A stretch of DNA of 64,000 bases from Ruminococcaceae bacterium UBA6413 (GTDB lineage: Bacteria > Bacillota > Clostridia > Oscillospirales > Ruminococcaceae). The notes beneath the pieces are model-generated. The model had not been told where the DNA came from and did no database searches. It saw nothing but the letters and a program-made list of their open reading frames with translations. The stretch covers positions 21,331 to 85,330 of the forward strand of contig DJPL01000004.1 of the NCBI GenBank assembly GCA_002437415.1, written 5' to 3'. Shown here in pieces: positions 53,593 to 61,691 of the stretch (within the stretch, counting starts at the first letter, position 1; every line of letters starts with the position of its first letter). Position numbers and translations under genes: made by a program.

Positions 53593-54222
53593 ATGGCAGG
53601 TGATACAAAAGAACGCATCTTAGAAGCGGCGCTCAAATTATTCGCACAGAGCGGTTATTCGGGAACTTCTATGAGCGACATAGCAAATCAGCTCGAAATT
53701 ACAAAAGGGGCTTTGTATAAGCACTACACAAGTAAGCAGGAAATATTGGACAGTATCGTGGCGCGAATGAATCAAACCGACAGTAAACGCGCAGAAGAAT
53801 ATAATATGCCTAAAACGAAGTCGGACGGCTTTGAGGAGGCTTATTTGCACATTCCGATTGAAAAGATCCGTGCATACGGTACGGCGCAGTTTGACCACTG
53901 GACAAAAGAGCCGTTTTCCTCGGATTTCCGAAAAATGCTGACCTTGGAGCAATATCGCGATCCGATGCTCGCACAGCTTTATCAGGATCATCTCGCGACA
54001 GGACCGACCGAGTATATTGCGGCAATTTTCCGAAAGCTGACAAGCTCCGATGAGTGTGCCATACAATTGGCGCTCGAATTTTACGGTCCTATATTTTTGC
54101 TTTACGGCGTTTATGACGGAGCAGGCAACAAAGATAGTATTACTCAGATGCTGTGTGAGCACATAGATCGATTTATCTCCAAAATTGAATTCGAGTACAA
54201 AAAGTCGGAAATTTCACGATGA
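53593..54222 (+). CDS. TetR/AcrR family transcriptional regulator
   Basis: This 209-residue protein has an N-terminal helix-turn-helix (ILEAALKLFAQSGYSGTSMSDIANQL, then ITKGALYKHYTSKQEIL), typical of TetR regulators. The C-terminal ligand domain is unlike any I can name. AGAGGTGA precedes the ATG. A palindrome overlapping its promoter suggests autorepression. The regulated genes may include the flavodoxin and its neighbours 180 bases downstream, but that is inference from position. Confidence 0.9.
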   Translation: MAGDTKERILEAALKLFAQSGYSGTSMSDIANQLEITKGALYKHYTSKQEILDSIVARMNQTDSKRAEEYNMPKTKSDGFEEAYLHIPIEKIRAYGTAQFDHWTKEPFSSDFRKMLTLEQYRDPMLAQLYQDHLATGPTEYIAAIFRKLTSSDECAIQLALEFYGPIFLLYGVYDGAGNKDSITQMLCEHIDRFISKIEFEYKKSEISR

Positions 54223-54240
54223 ATAAAATCCCGAAATAAA

Positions 54241-54291
54241 CGCATTGGGTTTTGTGCACGCTACGCGGAGCAAAGCAAAAACACCAATGCG
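54241..54291. repeat. Imperfect inverted repeat downstream of the TetR gene
   Basis: CGCATTGG at 54241 and CCAATGCG at 54284-54291 are exact inverted arms, and similarity continues inward (GTTTT with AAAAC). The loop is about 20-30 bases. It may be a terminator-like structure or a remnant of a short mobile repeat. Confidence 0.45.
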
Positions 54292-54401
54292 CTATCAACG
54301 CCAAAAGCGTTATTATTGAAACTGAATAGCCGGACGCTAAGACTCAGTGCTGATCACAAAGCAGATCATGCCTTCGTCATTTTTTTGAAAAGAGGTTTTT
54401 T

Positions 54402-54905
54402 ATGAACGTAATTATTTATACCACCAATACCGGCAGCACCGAGCAATATGCTAGGTTGCTGGCACAGGAAACCGGCCTTCCTGTGTACTCCCTTGCCGAA
54501 GCGAAAAAAGCTGTCAAGGCAGGATCGGATGTTATTTACATGGGTTGGATCATGGCAGGCTCGGTTAAGGGCTACGCCGCGGCGGCAAAGCGATACAATG
54601 TGCGCGCAGTCTGCGGTGTCGGCATTGGACAGACAGGAACACAAACAGAAAATGTGCGGGAGAAGACTGCTGTACCCGCAAAAATACCTGTGTTCACCCT
54701 GCAAGGCAATTTTGATGTAAAAAAGCTGCATGGCATATACCGTCCTATGATGGAGCTGATGGTCAAAACAGCCGGCAAGGGACTTGCCGAAAAGAAAGAC
54801 CGAACGCCGGAGGAAGATGATATGCTTAATATGATGCTCCACGGCGGAGAGCATGTCAAGGCAGAAAATTTAAGTGCCGTGCTTGCTTGGTACAATGCAC
54901 AGTGA
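54402..54905 (+). CDS. Flavodoxin-domain protein
   Basis: This 167-residue protein begins with a flavodoxin FMN loop (VIIYTTNTGSTEQYARLLA). It continues with the beta-alpha order of short flavodoxin-like proteins (SDVIYMGWIMAGSVKGY, AVCGVGIGQTG), resembling the flavodoxin domain of menaquinone-dependent protoporphyrinogen oxidases (HemG-like). Electron donor and acceptor are unknown. The ribosome site AAGAGG lies before the ATG. It heads a run of four closely spaced genes behind the TetR regulator. Confidence 0.8.
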   Translation: MNVIIYTTNTGSTEQYARLLAQETGLPVYSLAEAKKAVKAGSDVIYMGWIMAGSVKGYAAAAKRYNVRAVCGVGIGQTGTQTENVREKTAVPAKIPVFTLQGNFDVKKLHGIYRPMMELMVKTAGKGLAEKKDRTPEEDDMLNMMLHGGEHVKAENLSAVLAWYNAQ

Positions 54906-54924
54906 CAAGGACGGAGGTATAGTA

Positions 54925-55143
54925 ATGAAGTGCCCGAAATGCGAAAGAGAAATGAGAAACGGCTATTTATTCGGTAGTAAGGATGGTGCTTTCAGCTTTG
55001 CAAGTAAAATACCGAGCGCCTTTGAAAACGCCAAAAGCGCTGATGGCTTTGTGAAGATCACCGGGCAGAAGCTCGGCGGTCGCACAAGCGTGAAGGCTTG
55101 TTGCTGTGAAGAGTGCGGAATACTTGTACTTCAATACAAATAA
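54925..55143 (+). CDS. Small zinc-ribbon-like protein (DUF6487/PF20097-like)
   Basis: This 72-residue protein has two cysteine pairs, CPKCEREM at the N-terminus and CCCEECGILV near the C-terminus, consistent with one zinc site. The segment GYLFGSKDGAFSF follows the first pair. It resembles small PF20097-type proteins, an assignment made by impression only. ATG 54925 has GGAGG about 9 bases upstream. It lies 19 bases after the flavodoxin gene. Confidence 0.65.
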   Translation: MKCPKCEREMRNGYLFGSKDGAFSFASKIPSAFENAKSADGFVKITGQKLGGRTSVKACCCEECGILVLQYK

Positions 55144-55155
55144 GGAAGTGAATTT

Positions 55156-55755
55156 ATGCCGCAGATGAATAAACGACTGGAATTAAACAAAAGAACTGAC
55201 ACAGCCGCCTTCCGTAGCTTTTATTATCTCAAGCAGGAGCTCATCGACTTTTGCAGAGAAAACGGGTTGCCTGCTTCCGGCAGTAAATCGGAGCTTACGG
55301 ACAGAATTGCCCACTTTCTTGACACAGGAGAGGTGTTGAAATCTTCCACGAAAAGAAAGCCGACTGTAAATACAGGTATAATAACCGAGGACACGATCAT
55401 AGAGGAGAATATCGTCTGCTCCGAAAAGCACAGAGCATTTTTCCTCGGAAAAATCGGGAAAAGCTTTTCGTTCAATGTTGCGTTTCAGAAATGGCTGAAA
55501 GCAAACGCAGGAAAGACATATGCCGATGCTGTTCAGGCGTATTATTGCATCTTGAATGAGAAGAAGCACAGGAAAGCAGCTATTGACAGGCAGTTTGAGT
55601 ATAACACATATATTCGTGGCTTCTTCGCAGATAATCACGGTAAGAGTTTGCAAGAAGCAATTGTGTGCTGGAATTACAAAAAGAGTATGGCGGGGCATCA
55701 TCGGTATGAACGTTCAGATCTCATTGCATTAGATTTAAAAATTTCACAGAGTTGA
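55156..55755 (+). CDS. SAP-domain protein with DUF6434-like C-terminus
   Basis: This 199-residue protein has an N-terminal SAP-type motif (LKQELIDFCRENGLPASGSKSELTDRIAHFL, about residues 27-57), which in other proteins binds DNA or RNA. The C-terminal half (FFLGKIGKSFSFNVAFQKWLKANAGKTYADAV) resembles DUF6434. AAGGAAGTGA precedes the ATG. Function is unknown; a nucleic-acid-binding role is inferred from the SAP motif. Confidence 0.65.
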   Translation: MPQMNKRLELNKRTDTAAFRSFYYLKQELIDFCRENGLPASGSKSELTDRIAHFLDTGEVLKSSTKRKPTVNTGIITEDTIIEENIVCSEKHRAFFLGKIGKSFSFNVAFQKWLKANAGKTYADAVQAYYCILNEKKHRKAAIDRQFEYNTYIRGFFADNHGKSLQEAIVCWNYKKSMAGHHRYERSDLIALDLKISQS

Positions 55756-55778
55756 ACAGGAAGCAGGAGGGTGTTGAA

Positions 55779-56243
55779 ATGGTACATTTGGTTTATTGTG
55801 ATGACGCAGGAAAGAGGGGCGAAAAAGAGCTTGATAAAATTCTCGCAGGAACAAAAACAATGGTCGTGCGCGGTGCGGCGGGAAGAAAAATCCCTCACAG
55901 TCGTGTTTTTGCAGGGGAGCGTCTTTACTTTATGGAAAAGGGGAGTGCTTCTGTCACAGCGACTGCCGTTGTCAAGGATGTACAGAATTTTGTAAAGCTG
56001 TCTGATGAAGAGATAGCAAAAGTTTTTTCCTACAATCGGGAAAAGCTTAACCTGTCTGAAAAGCAAACAGCACGTTGGCATAAGAAATGTCTATGCCTTA
56101 CGGAGTTTGAAAACGTTGAAGCAATATCACCACTCGCCTTTGATCATCAAGGCAATATGGATGATTGGCTGATCATAGAAAAGATTGAAGACGTTGTGGC
56201 GGGAACGAGCATTCCGTATAATTACGAAAAATCGAAGTTTTGA
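55779..56243 (+). CDS. PUA/ASCH-like domain protein of unknown function
   Basis: This 154-residue protein begins MVHLVYCDDAGKRGEKELDK and contains ILAGTKTMVVRGAAGRKIPHSRVFAGERLYFMEKGSASVTATAVV. The order (small basic loop, glycine-rich turn, G-x-x-LYF strand, V-x-A-x-A-V-V strand) resembles ASCH/PUA-like RNA-binding folds. ATG 55779 is preferred to TTG 55752 because AGGAGG lies 8 bases upstream. It is the last gene before the mobile element. Confidence 0.55.
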   Translation: MVHLVYCDDAGKRGEKELDKILAGTKTMVVRGAAGRKIPHSRVFAGERLYFMEKGSASVTATAVVKDVQNFVKLSDEEIAKVFSYNREKLNLSEKQTARWHKKCLCLTEFENVEAISPLAFDHQGNMDDWLIIEKIEDVVAGTSIPYNYEKSKF

Positions 56244-56375
56244 CGGTGATTGAGATAATGCATTTTGAGGTTGCAACATTGGCTCGTATGTTCTGCTTTT
56301 TTGTAATTTCTCAGTTCAATTTTCGTTTCCATTTATCGTATAACTACTATCACTGTATGATGAATACGCAAAACT

Positions 56376-56397
56376 GCCCTGTCCGAGAGGACAGGGC
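56376..56397 (-). terminator. Terminator of the serine recombinase gene
   Basis: GCCCTGTCC and GGACAGGGC form a 9-bp perfect stem with a GAGA loop (56376-56397). Read on the minus strand the stem is followed by AGTTTTGCG. It lies 50 bases past the recombinase stop. Confidence 0.65.
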
Positions 56398-56446
56398 GGT
56401 TAATCGTATCATACGTTATTCGTATTTATACTTTAATTACTTCTTG

Positions 56447-58180
56447 TCAGCGATAGCCGCCTGTGTTTCCCTTTGGGTTAGTAGGGAACTCTTTTTCGCC
56501 AATCGTATAGGTTGCCGTTTGGCGGCGTTTTCCGTTAACCTTGCACTTTATCGGATCGTTCGGATCGCAGTCAAACCGAAGATACCATTCAAACCCGTCT
56601 TTTGAGGCAACGATTTTTTCCACATACGCCTCAATGACTGCGTCCGGCACATTTTTATCGTCCCAGTTGTTATACTGCTCTAAGGCATAACGCAGCACCT
56701 CAATCTTTTCCTCATAGTTTGGAATTTCAATTTCAGGCTCATTCTTCGGCGTAAGTTCGCTTATTTGGGCGCTCAAATCGGAAATAGCTTTTTCAATCGG
56801 CTTCGTTCGGTCGTCGAATTCTTCTTTTGAAAGAACGCCTTCCACACGCATATCCATAAGATTTTCACGCTTTTTGTTTTGTCGTTCAAGCTCAGCCTGC
56901 TTTTGTTCAAGAATTTCTTCTGTATGGCTTTCTTCTTCAAGCGTAATATCATGCTCCTGCAATATAGAATTGCAAAGTTCAAGAACTTTTTCTTTGTTAT
57001 GCAGAAACTCTATGAAAATGATATTTGCCTGCATTCTGAGCTTCCATTCGGGTATCATCGGAGTATCGCAAGCGCCTTCCAAAGAAAGTCCTTTGTTAAT
57101 TCGTGTCTGCACAGAGCCGTGCTGTGTAGTGAAATAGCAAAGATATCCGGGATTGACAACTCCGCCTTTTCTCGTCCACACTCTTTTTGAGAACTGATGA
57201 CCGCAAGAGCATACAAGAAGCTTCGTCCACAAATCCTTTCTCGGCGGTGTGCCGCTTTTTCCGCTTGGGGTACTTTCACATGTGCGTCTTTTTGATTCCA
57301 TAATTGTTTGCACCCTTTCATATTCTTCCACAGAGACAATAGGTTCATGAGAGCCCTTTACCTGTGTTAATTCAATTTCTCCGTAATTTTTCTTTTTCTT
57401 TTGTTTGAGATAATCGTCGACATATTCCTTATGATAGGTGATGATTCCGCAGTAAAATGTGTTTTTCAGAACATTCGATATTACCGTGCAGTGCCACTTT
57501 GTTTTGCCGGTGGCGGTAAGCATACCGCGGTGCTCCAACTCATACATAATCTTTTGCAGTCCACATCCGTCAAGGTACATATCATAAATCAACCGCACCG
57601 TTTTTGCCTGTTCGGGATCAATCAGAAATTCAACCTTCTTTTTGTTGTTTTCATCAATACTTTGTTTTCGACGATAGCCGAGAATATTGCCTGTCCCATA
57701 GAATACGCCGTTATTCATAGAAGTTTGCATACCGGCTTTTACGCGAACAGAGGTTTTGCGGCTTTCATCCTGTGCCAAAGTTGCCATTAGCGAAAGTCGA
57801 AGCTCACCGTCGCCGTCAAATGTTCTGATGCCGTCATTTATAAACAGCACTTCAACCTTGTGCTCCTTTAACATTCGGGTATATTGCAGTGTATCAACCG
57901 TATTTCTGGCAAATCGGGAAACTTCACGGGTGATGATAAGGTCAAATCTCTTTTTCTTGGCATCTTCCATCATCTGCATAAATTGAGGGCGTTTTGCAGC
58001 GGAGGTACCCGTGATACCCTTGTCCACATACCAGTCCACCACATGCCAATGCTTGTTCATTTCCAAAATCGGTTTGTACCAGTCAAGCTGATTTTCCAGT
58101 GCATTTATTTGCGCCTCGTGTTCAGTTGAAACACGGGCATAAATGACCACATTGCGGTCACGCGTTTCCATGTTAAACAT
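56447..58180 (-). CDS. Large serine recombinase (site-specific integrase of the mobile element)
   Basis: This 577-residue protein has an N-terminal resolvase domain (VVIYARVSTEHEAQINALENQ, catalytic Ser18; ITREVSRFARN). A recombinase domain follows (GYRRKQSIDE, LIYDMYLDGCGLQKI, VISNVLKNTFYCGI), then a zinc ribbon (CSCGHQF...CYFTTQHGS) and a long coiled coil (about 430-510). The start ATG 58180 has AAAGGAG 7 bases upstream. It most likely inserts and excises the element whose other genes lie to its right. It overlaps the small gene upstream by 8 bases. The attachment site probably lies in the 200 bases past its stop. Confidence 0.92.
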   Translation of the reverse strand: MFNMETRDRNVVIYARVSTEHEAQINALENQLDWYKPILEMNKHWHVVDWYVDKGITGTSAAKRPQFMQMMEDAKKKRFDLIITREVSRFARNTVDTLQYTRMLKEHKVEVLFINDGIRTFDGDGELRLSLMATLAQDESRKTSVRVKAGMQTSMNNGVFYGTGNILGYRRKQSIDENNKKKVEFLIDPEQAKTVRLIYDMYLDGCGLQKIMYELEHRGMLTATGKTKWHCTVISNVLKNTFYCGIITYHKEYVDDYLKQKKKKNYGEIELTQVKGSHEPIVSVEEYERVQTIMESKRRTCESTPSGKSGTPPRKDLWTKLLVCSCGHQFSKRVWTRKGGVVNPGYLCYFTTQHGSVQTRINKGLSLEGACDTPMIPEWKLRMQANIIFIEFLHNKEKVLELCNSILQEHDITLEEESHTEEILEQKQAELERQNKKRENLMDMRVEGVLSKEEFDDRTKPIEKAISDLSAQISELTPKNEPEIEIPNYEEKIEVLRYALEQYNNWDDKNVPDAVIEAYVEKIVASKDGFEWYLRFDCDPNDPIKCKVNGKRRQTATYTIGEKEFPTNPKGNTGGYR

Positions 58181-58388
58181 TACTGTTCTCCTTTCCGTAA
58201 GTGATGAATTTTGAAACATCCACAATATCCGCATAGTCTTTTAATATGCTTTTAAAAGCCGCTTTGCTGATAAGCCCGTCCTTACAAAGCTGCTCGATAT
58301 ATTTCAGGGCGGCAAAGCATCTGTCAGGATATTGCTCACTAATTATTCTACTCTCCGTTTTTTCTTTCGCAAATGTGCGATTTTTCAT
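58173..58388 (-). CDS. Small protein translationally coupled to the recombinase
   Basis: This 71-residue protein (MKNRTFAKEKTESRII...) is mostly helical and acidic/basic mixed, with EQLCKDGLISKAAFKSILKDYADIV resembling short helical SHOCT-like or recombinase-accessory segments. AAGGAGG lies 10 bases before the ATG. Its stop overlaps the recombinase start by 8 bases, so it is probably co-translated with it. Function is unknown. Confidence 0.7.
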   Translation of the reverse strand: MKNRTFAKEKTESRIISEQYPDRCFAALKYIEQLCKDGLISKAAFKSILKDYADIVDVSKFITYGKENSNV

Positions 58389-58403
58389 ATCTTTGCCACC
58401 TCC

Positions 58404-59282
58404 TTATCTCGCGTCGCGGCTGTGCTGACGGTCATATTCTCTTTTGACAAGCTTAAGCAGGTATTCCAACATTTCAGCCGGGGTCATAGAGGACGGCACA
58501 TATTTGCGAATATCGTCTATCGGAATTTTCAGTTTTTCCACCTGATTGGGTTTAACATCTGCCATAATTTTGGTTACGGTATCATAGTCAAGTTTGCCTT
58601 CTTCAAAAGAGGTGCGCATACGGCGAGCCTGTGCGTGGGATGGAAAATTTTCGGTTTCGTCAATACGGTCAACAACATCTCTTTGTGCTTCTTCATTTAG
58701 GAAGGACAATTCGTAAGCAGGAAGCATTTTCATTTTGCTGCTATCTACAAACTCTTGAAGTTCGGGAACAAGATAGGTCAAGCGAATTAGGCGCTGCACA
58801 GTTCTTCCGCTGTCGTTTTCTGAAATCGACTCCGCACTCACTTCTGACTTCTCGACATTCTGTCGAGAAGTGCCTTGGTGCTTAATTGCATCAAGCTTCA
58901 TTCTGTAAGACCGCGCCTTTTCCATAAGGGATAGGTTTTCACGCTGACAGTTTGAATCTACCATTAAAATCGTGGCTTGGTCACGGTCGATAAAATGAAC
59001 AACCGCCGGAACTTCTTTCATTTCAAGAAGCTCGGCGGCGCGCACTCTGCGGTGTCCGGATATGATTTCGTATTCATCAGGCTTATCCTCAAGCGGGCGG
59101 ACAATAATGCGGTTTAGAAGTCCGTACTCTTTTATGCTCTCAACAAGCTCCGTCATTGACTCATCATCAAGCACCTTGTATGGGTGATCCTCAAACGGGC
59201 GAAGCTTTTCAAGTTTAATGTTCATAAGCTTCGGTTTAGGTTCTTTTACTACCTTTTCGGCAGACATTTTCGTTTCTTTCAT
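58404..59282 (-). CDS. ParB/RepB/Spo0J-type DNA-binding protein
   Basis: This 292-residue protein has a ParB N-terminal domain (KLRPFEDHPYKVLDDESMTELVESIKEYGLLNRIIVRP; EIISGHRRVRAAELL; RENLSLMEKARSY). A central helical DNA-binding region and a basic C-terminus follow. The GHRR nucleotide motif is intact. GGAGGG lies 8 bases before the ATG. On mobilizable elements such proteins may aid stability or regulation. No ParA gene accompanies it here. Confidence 0.88.
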   Translation of the reverse strand: MKETKMSAEKVVKEPKPKLMNIKLEKLRPFEDHPYKVLDDESMTELVESIKEYGLLNRIIVRPLEDKPDEYEIISGHRRVRAAELLEMKEVPAVVHFIDRDQATILMVDSNCQRENLSLMEKARSYRMKLDAIKHQGTSRQNVEKSEVSAESISENDSGRTVQRLIRLTYLVPELQEFVDSSKMKMLPAYELSFLNEEAQRDVVDRIDETENFPSHAQARRMRTSFEEGKLDYDTVTKIMADVKPNQVEKLKIPIDDIRKYVPSSMTPAEMLEYLLKLVKREYDRQHSRDAR

Positions 59283-59471
59283 AAGGTTTTCCCTCCAAAA
59301 TTAAATTTCTTTTTGTCTGCCGTTTCTGTTGTAGAAAATTGTATATATAAAAATATGATTGAAACGGCAGCGTGGTTTGTTCCGTTCATAATTACTGCCT
59401 TTCAAAGAATTTGTTTGTGGGTGTTAATTGCCCGTTAAGGTCCGCGAATATATAAGCCGGTAAACAATATA

Positions 59472-60827
59472 CTATTTCGTCTTTTCATAAGTTTTTCTTT
59501 CAATTTGATATTCCTTGTCAAGTAAATCAATAAGGCGGGGCGACTTATTATAAATCTGCTCCGCCTGTTTAAGCTTCTGGCGTAACGGCGTAATGCGCTC
59601 GGTTATGGTCTTGCGCTCATTCTTGTATTGTTGTTTTTCTTTCGGTGTTTTTGCTCGACGGCGCTTGTTATCGGTAAGGGCGCGGTTGCGTTCAAATTTG
59701 TTTATTTCCGCTTTAGTTGTGTCAATATAATTTTTGATATCCGTCATTGTATTGAGCTTTTCAGCTTGCAAAAAGCGGTATTCATTAACATACTTCTTTA
59801 CATTGCGTACCTCGTGCCGCAATTCAACATCTGCAATAACAAAATTTTTCACTGTCTTTGCTATTTCAAACAATGATAGGATGATATAAAATACCGCGCT
59901 GACAAGTACCTTCGACGGATCTTTGGCGTGATCTACGGTAAAATCAAGTTGGTTCATTAGTTTGATAATGGGTGCTCGCTTTGCCTTGTACGGTAAATGA
60001 GTGTTCCATTCGTCATAAAAGTAATATTTGCCTTTGTTTTTAGAGAAGCACTCCTCAAGGGTTGCTTCCGTAATCCCGATGCTTTTAAGCCGCACGGCTC
60101 TGTCCCAACCTTTATGCTTAATAGATAACCGCTGCCAGTCGATAGAGTAGCCAAGTCCCCATAACTGCCGTTCAAATTCCGAGCCGTTCGATGAATACTG
60201 CAAGCAGTAGTCAATATCATTTTTCAACATATCACGGTGCGTCACTTGCCCATTTTTGTGTGCCCAATATTCTTTCTTTTGCCCTTTACTGTAAAAGTTA
60301 CTGTTTTGGAGAACAGATAAACCGTGCTCTCGGCAAACCTCATCGGATACCTTTCGCAGTTCCAAATGATCACCGATTTTATTCTTGAATTTTGAGCCGT
60401 TCTTGAATGAACAGGGGTTTACGACGAAGTGACAATGCAGGTTATCCGTGTTCAAATGGACAGTCACAAGCACTTGGTATTTATCTCCCCACATCTTTCT
60501 TGCGGTTTCTTTGCCGATTTCAAACGCTTCTTCTGGTGTGACTTCGTTCGCCTTAAAACTCTGTATTCCGTGATAGGCAACAACCTTGCCCTTCATACCA
60601 AACCGCCGCTGTACGGCTATCATCTCAGTATAGGCGTTTTGCTTTGAGCAGTTGATACCGCCGACAAAAACCTGCCTGTCCGTTTTATTATCGTTTTCTG
60701 CGTAGCGTAAGGCGGAATATAAATCCTTGTCGAGATATTCTTTCGATATGGTTTTATCGGGATTATCGGCATAGTCAAGCGTAGCCTTTAAGTTTCCGTA
60801 GACCGGTCAGAATCCGGTGACTGCCAT
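59472..60827 (-). pseudogene. MobA-type relaxase with an in-frame TGA at codon 7
   Basis: The coding sequence starts at ATG 60827 (AAAGGAG 11 bases upstream) and reads MAVTGF-stop-PVYGNLKATLDYADNPDKT. The TGA is at 60809-60807, where relatives have Trp. The rest of the frame, 444 codons, is open: LDYADNP (the presumed catalytic-tyrosine motif I), VFVGGINCSKQNAYTEM, YHGIQSFK, HLNTDNLHCHFVVNP (the histidine metal triad), and a coiled-coil C-terminus. The first ATG after the stop, at 60623, would start beyond motif I and so yield a protein without the nicking tyrosine. UGA is a stop elsewhere in this genome, so the gene is probably inactive unless read through. Confidence 0.85.
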
Positions 60828-61111
60828 ATTTCGTCACGCTCCTTTCCGGGCAATAGCAAAGTTTCGGATATTTCTTTTAGTAGATTGTAGATTTGGTTAT
60901 TTAGTTTTGAAGAAGTGGATTTATCCTCCAAGCTGCCGATTTTTTCAAGTAAAACAAAAAGAGCATCCGGCGGAACCGTTTTCGGTTCGTAGCCTAACGC
61001 TCTTTGTCTTACATACTCGGTTGTGGATATCCCGCACTTTTTTGCTTTTGCCGTGATTTTTTGCTTTTCTTTAACCGTAACTCTTACGGATATTCGTATA
61101 TCTTTTCCCGT
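60788..61111 (-). pseudogene. MobC-like mobilization protein lacking a normal start codon
   Basis: An open frame on the minus strand from 61111 to 60788 encodes DIRISVRVTVKEKQKITAKA followed by KKCGISTTEYVRQRALGYEP, a ribbon-helix-helix MobC signature. It overlaps the relaxase start by 40 bases, as expected for mobC-mobA pairs. No ATG, GTG or TTG opens it: an ACG at 61111-61109 sits 10 bases after AAAGGAG, where an ATG would be ideal. Alternatively an ATG at 61121 in another frame would join it if one A of the AAAA run (61103-61106) were removed. Either a weak ACG start or a small mutation is implied. The product, if made, has about 107 residues. Confidence 0.7.
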
Positions 61112-61139
61112 ATAGTATCATCTCCTTTCTCACGGGGGA

Positions 61140-61238
61140 TTGGGGGCTACGCTCCCAAAGAGTCGGCCGATTTCGGCTGTGAGTGGGACTTTCGTGGCAC
61201 ACAAAGTCCCTGCTTGCTAAGGTGTGAGACACACCTTA
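61140..61238. other. Candidate origin of transfer (oriT) of the mobilizable element
   Basis: Four inverted repeats lie within 100 bases directly upstream of mobC and the relaxase: TTGGG...CCCAA (61140-61158), GCCGATTTCGGC (61166-61177), GGGACTTT...AAAGTCCC (61185-61192 with 61203-61210), and the perfect TAAGGTGTG AGA CACACCTTA (61218-61238). Clustered inverted repeats in this position are the usual layout of MOB-P type oriTs. The nic site cannot be assigned from sequence alone. Confidence 0.6.
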
Positions 61239-61637
61239 ATCTTTAATGATAGTTTTGTTTTTTGATACCCTCATAGGCATTACCTCTTTTCTGAAATTTT
61301 GTATAATAAAAGACCGACTTTTCAGCCGATCCGATATTATTCCTTTTCGGAAGCAGTTTCCGAAATTCATCAGACAATACAACCAGAGTATATTCATCAA
61401 TTTATATAGTGGCTGCATTTTGCTATCCCCTCTTTTTGAGGGGATACCACTTTGGTCTTGTTTTCTGAAGCGGCTTCCGAAAATCTTTTTTCTGTGCTTT
61501 GTCTGGTTTCGTTCAATTTGATTTCCTCCCGGTTAAAATATTTTTCTTTCTATCCATATACAGTACAAAGCGGAAAACGAAAAATGTTCCTGAGTTTTGA
61601 AAAAAATTTTTTAGGCTTTAAAAAATATTTTCGGATA

Positions 61638-61677
61638 TAAAAAACGGCGGAGCTCCTTTTTTAGGGAACACCGCCGT
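61638..61677 (-). terminator. Terminator of the HTH protein gene
   Basis: ACGGCGG (61644-61650) and CCGCCGT (61671-61677) form the outer stem, with further partial pairing inside. On the minus strand the stem is followed by TTTTTTATA. It lies 15 bases past the gene stop. Confidence 0.8.
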
Positions 61678-61691
61678 AGATTTTTACTTAT

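Larger units (their letters stand above)
61112..61691. other. Interval upstream of mobC: inverted-repeat cluster, otherwise no gene
   Basis: The left 130 bases carry the inverted repeats of the candidate oriT. Next comes a minus-strand mini-frame of 12-14 codons with an AGAGG site (61236-61280, MPMRVSKNKTIIKD), of unknown significance. The remaining 350 bases are AT-rich with no convincing gene on either strand, ending in the terminator of the HTH gene. Confidence 0.5.

Noticed and set aside
56240..56605. 121-codon plus-strand frame at the element boundary
   Set aside because: It overlaps the end of the recombinase on the other strand and its terminator, and shows no family features.
59472..60827. 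UGA recoded as Trp (alternative genetic code) to explain the TGA in the relaxase
   Set aside because: Many intact genes here end in TGA with no read-through product (for example the DHH gene, the GldA-like ATPase and rfbC), so UGA is a normal stop.
61246..61521. 91-codon plus-strand frame upstream of the mob genes
   Set aside because: AT-rich, hydrophobic by composition only, no ribosome site, and directly next to the oriT-like repeats; not supported as a gene.
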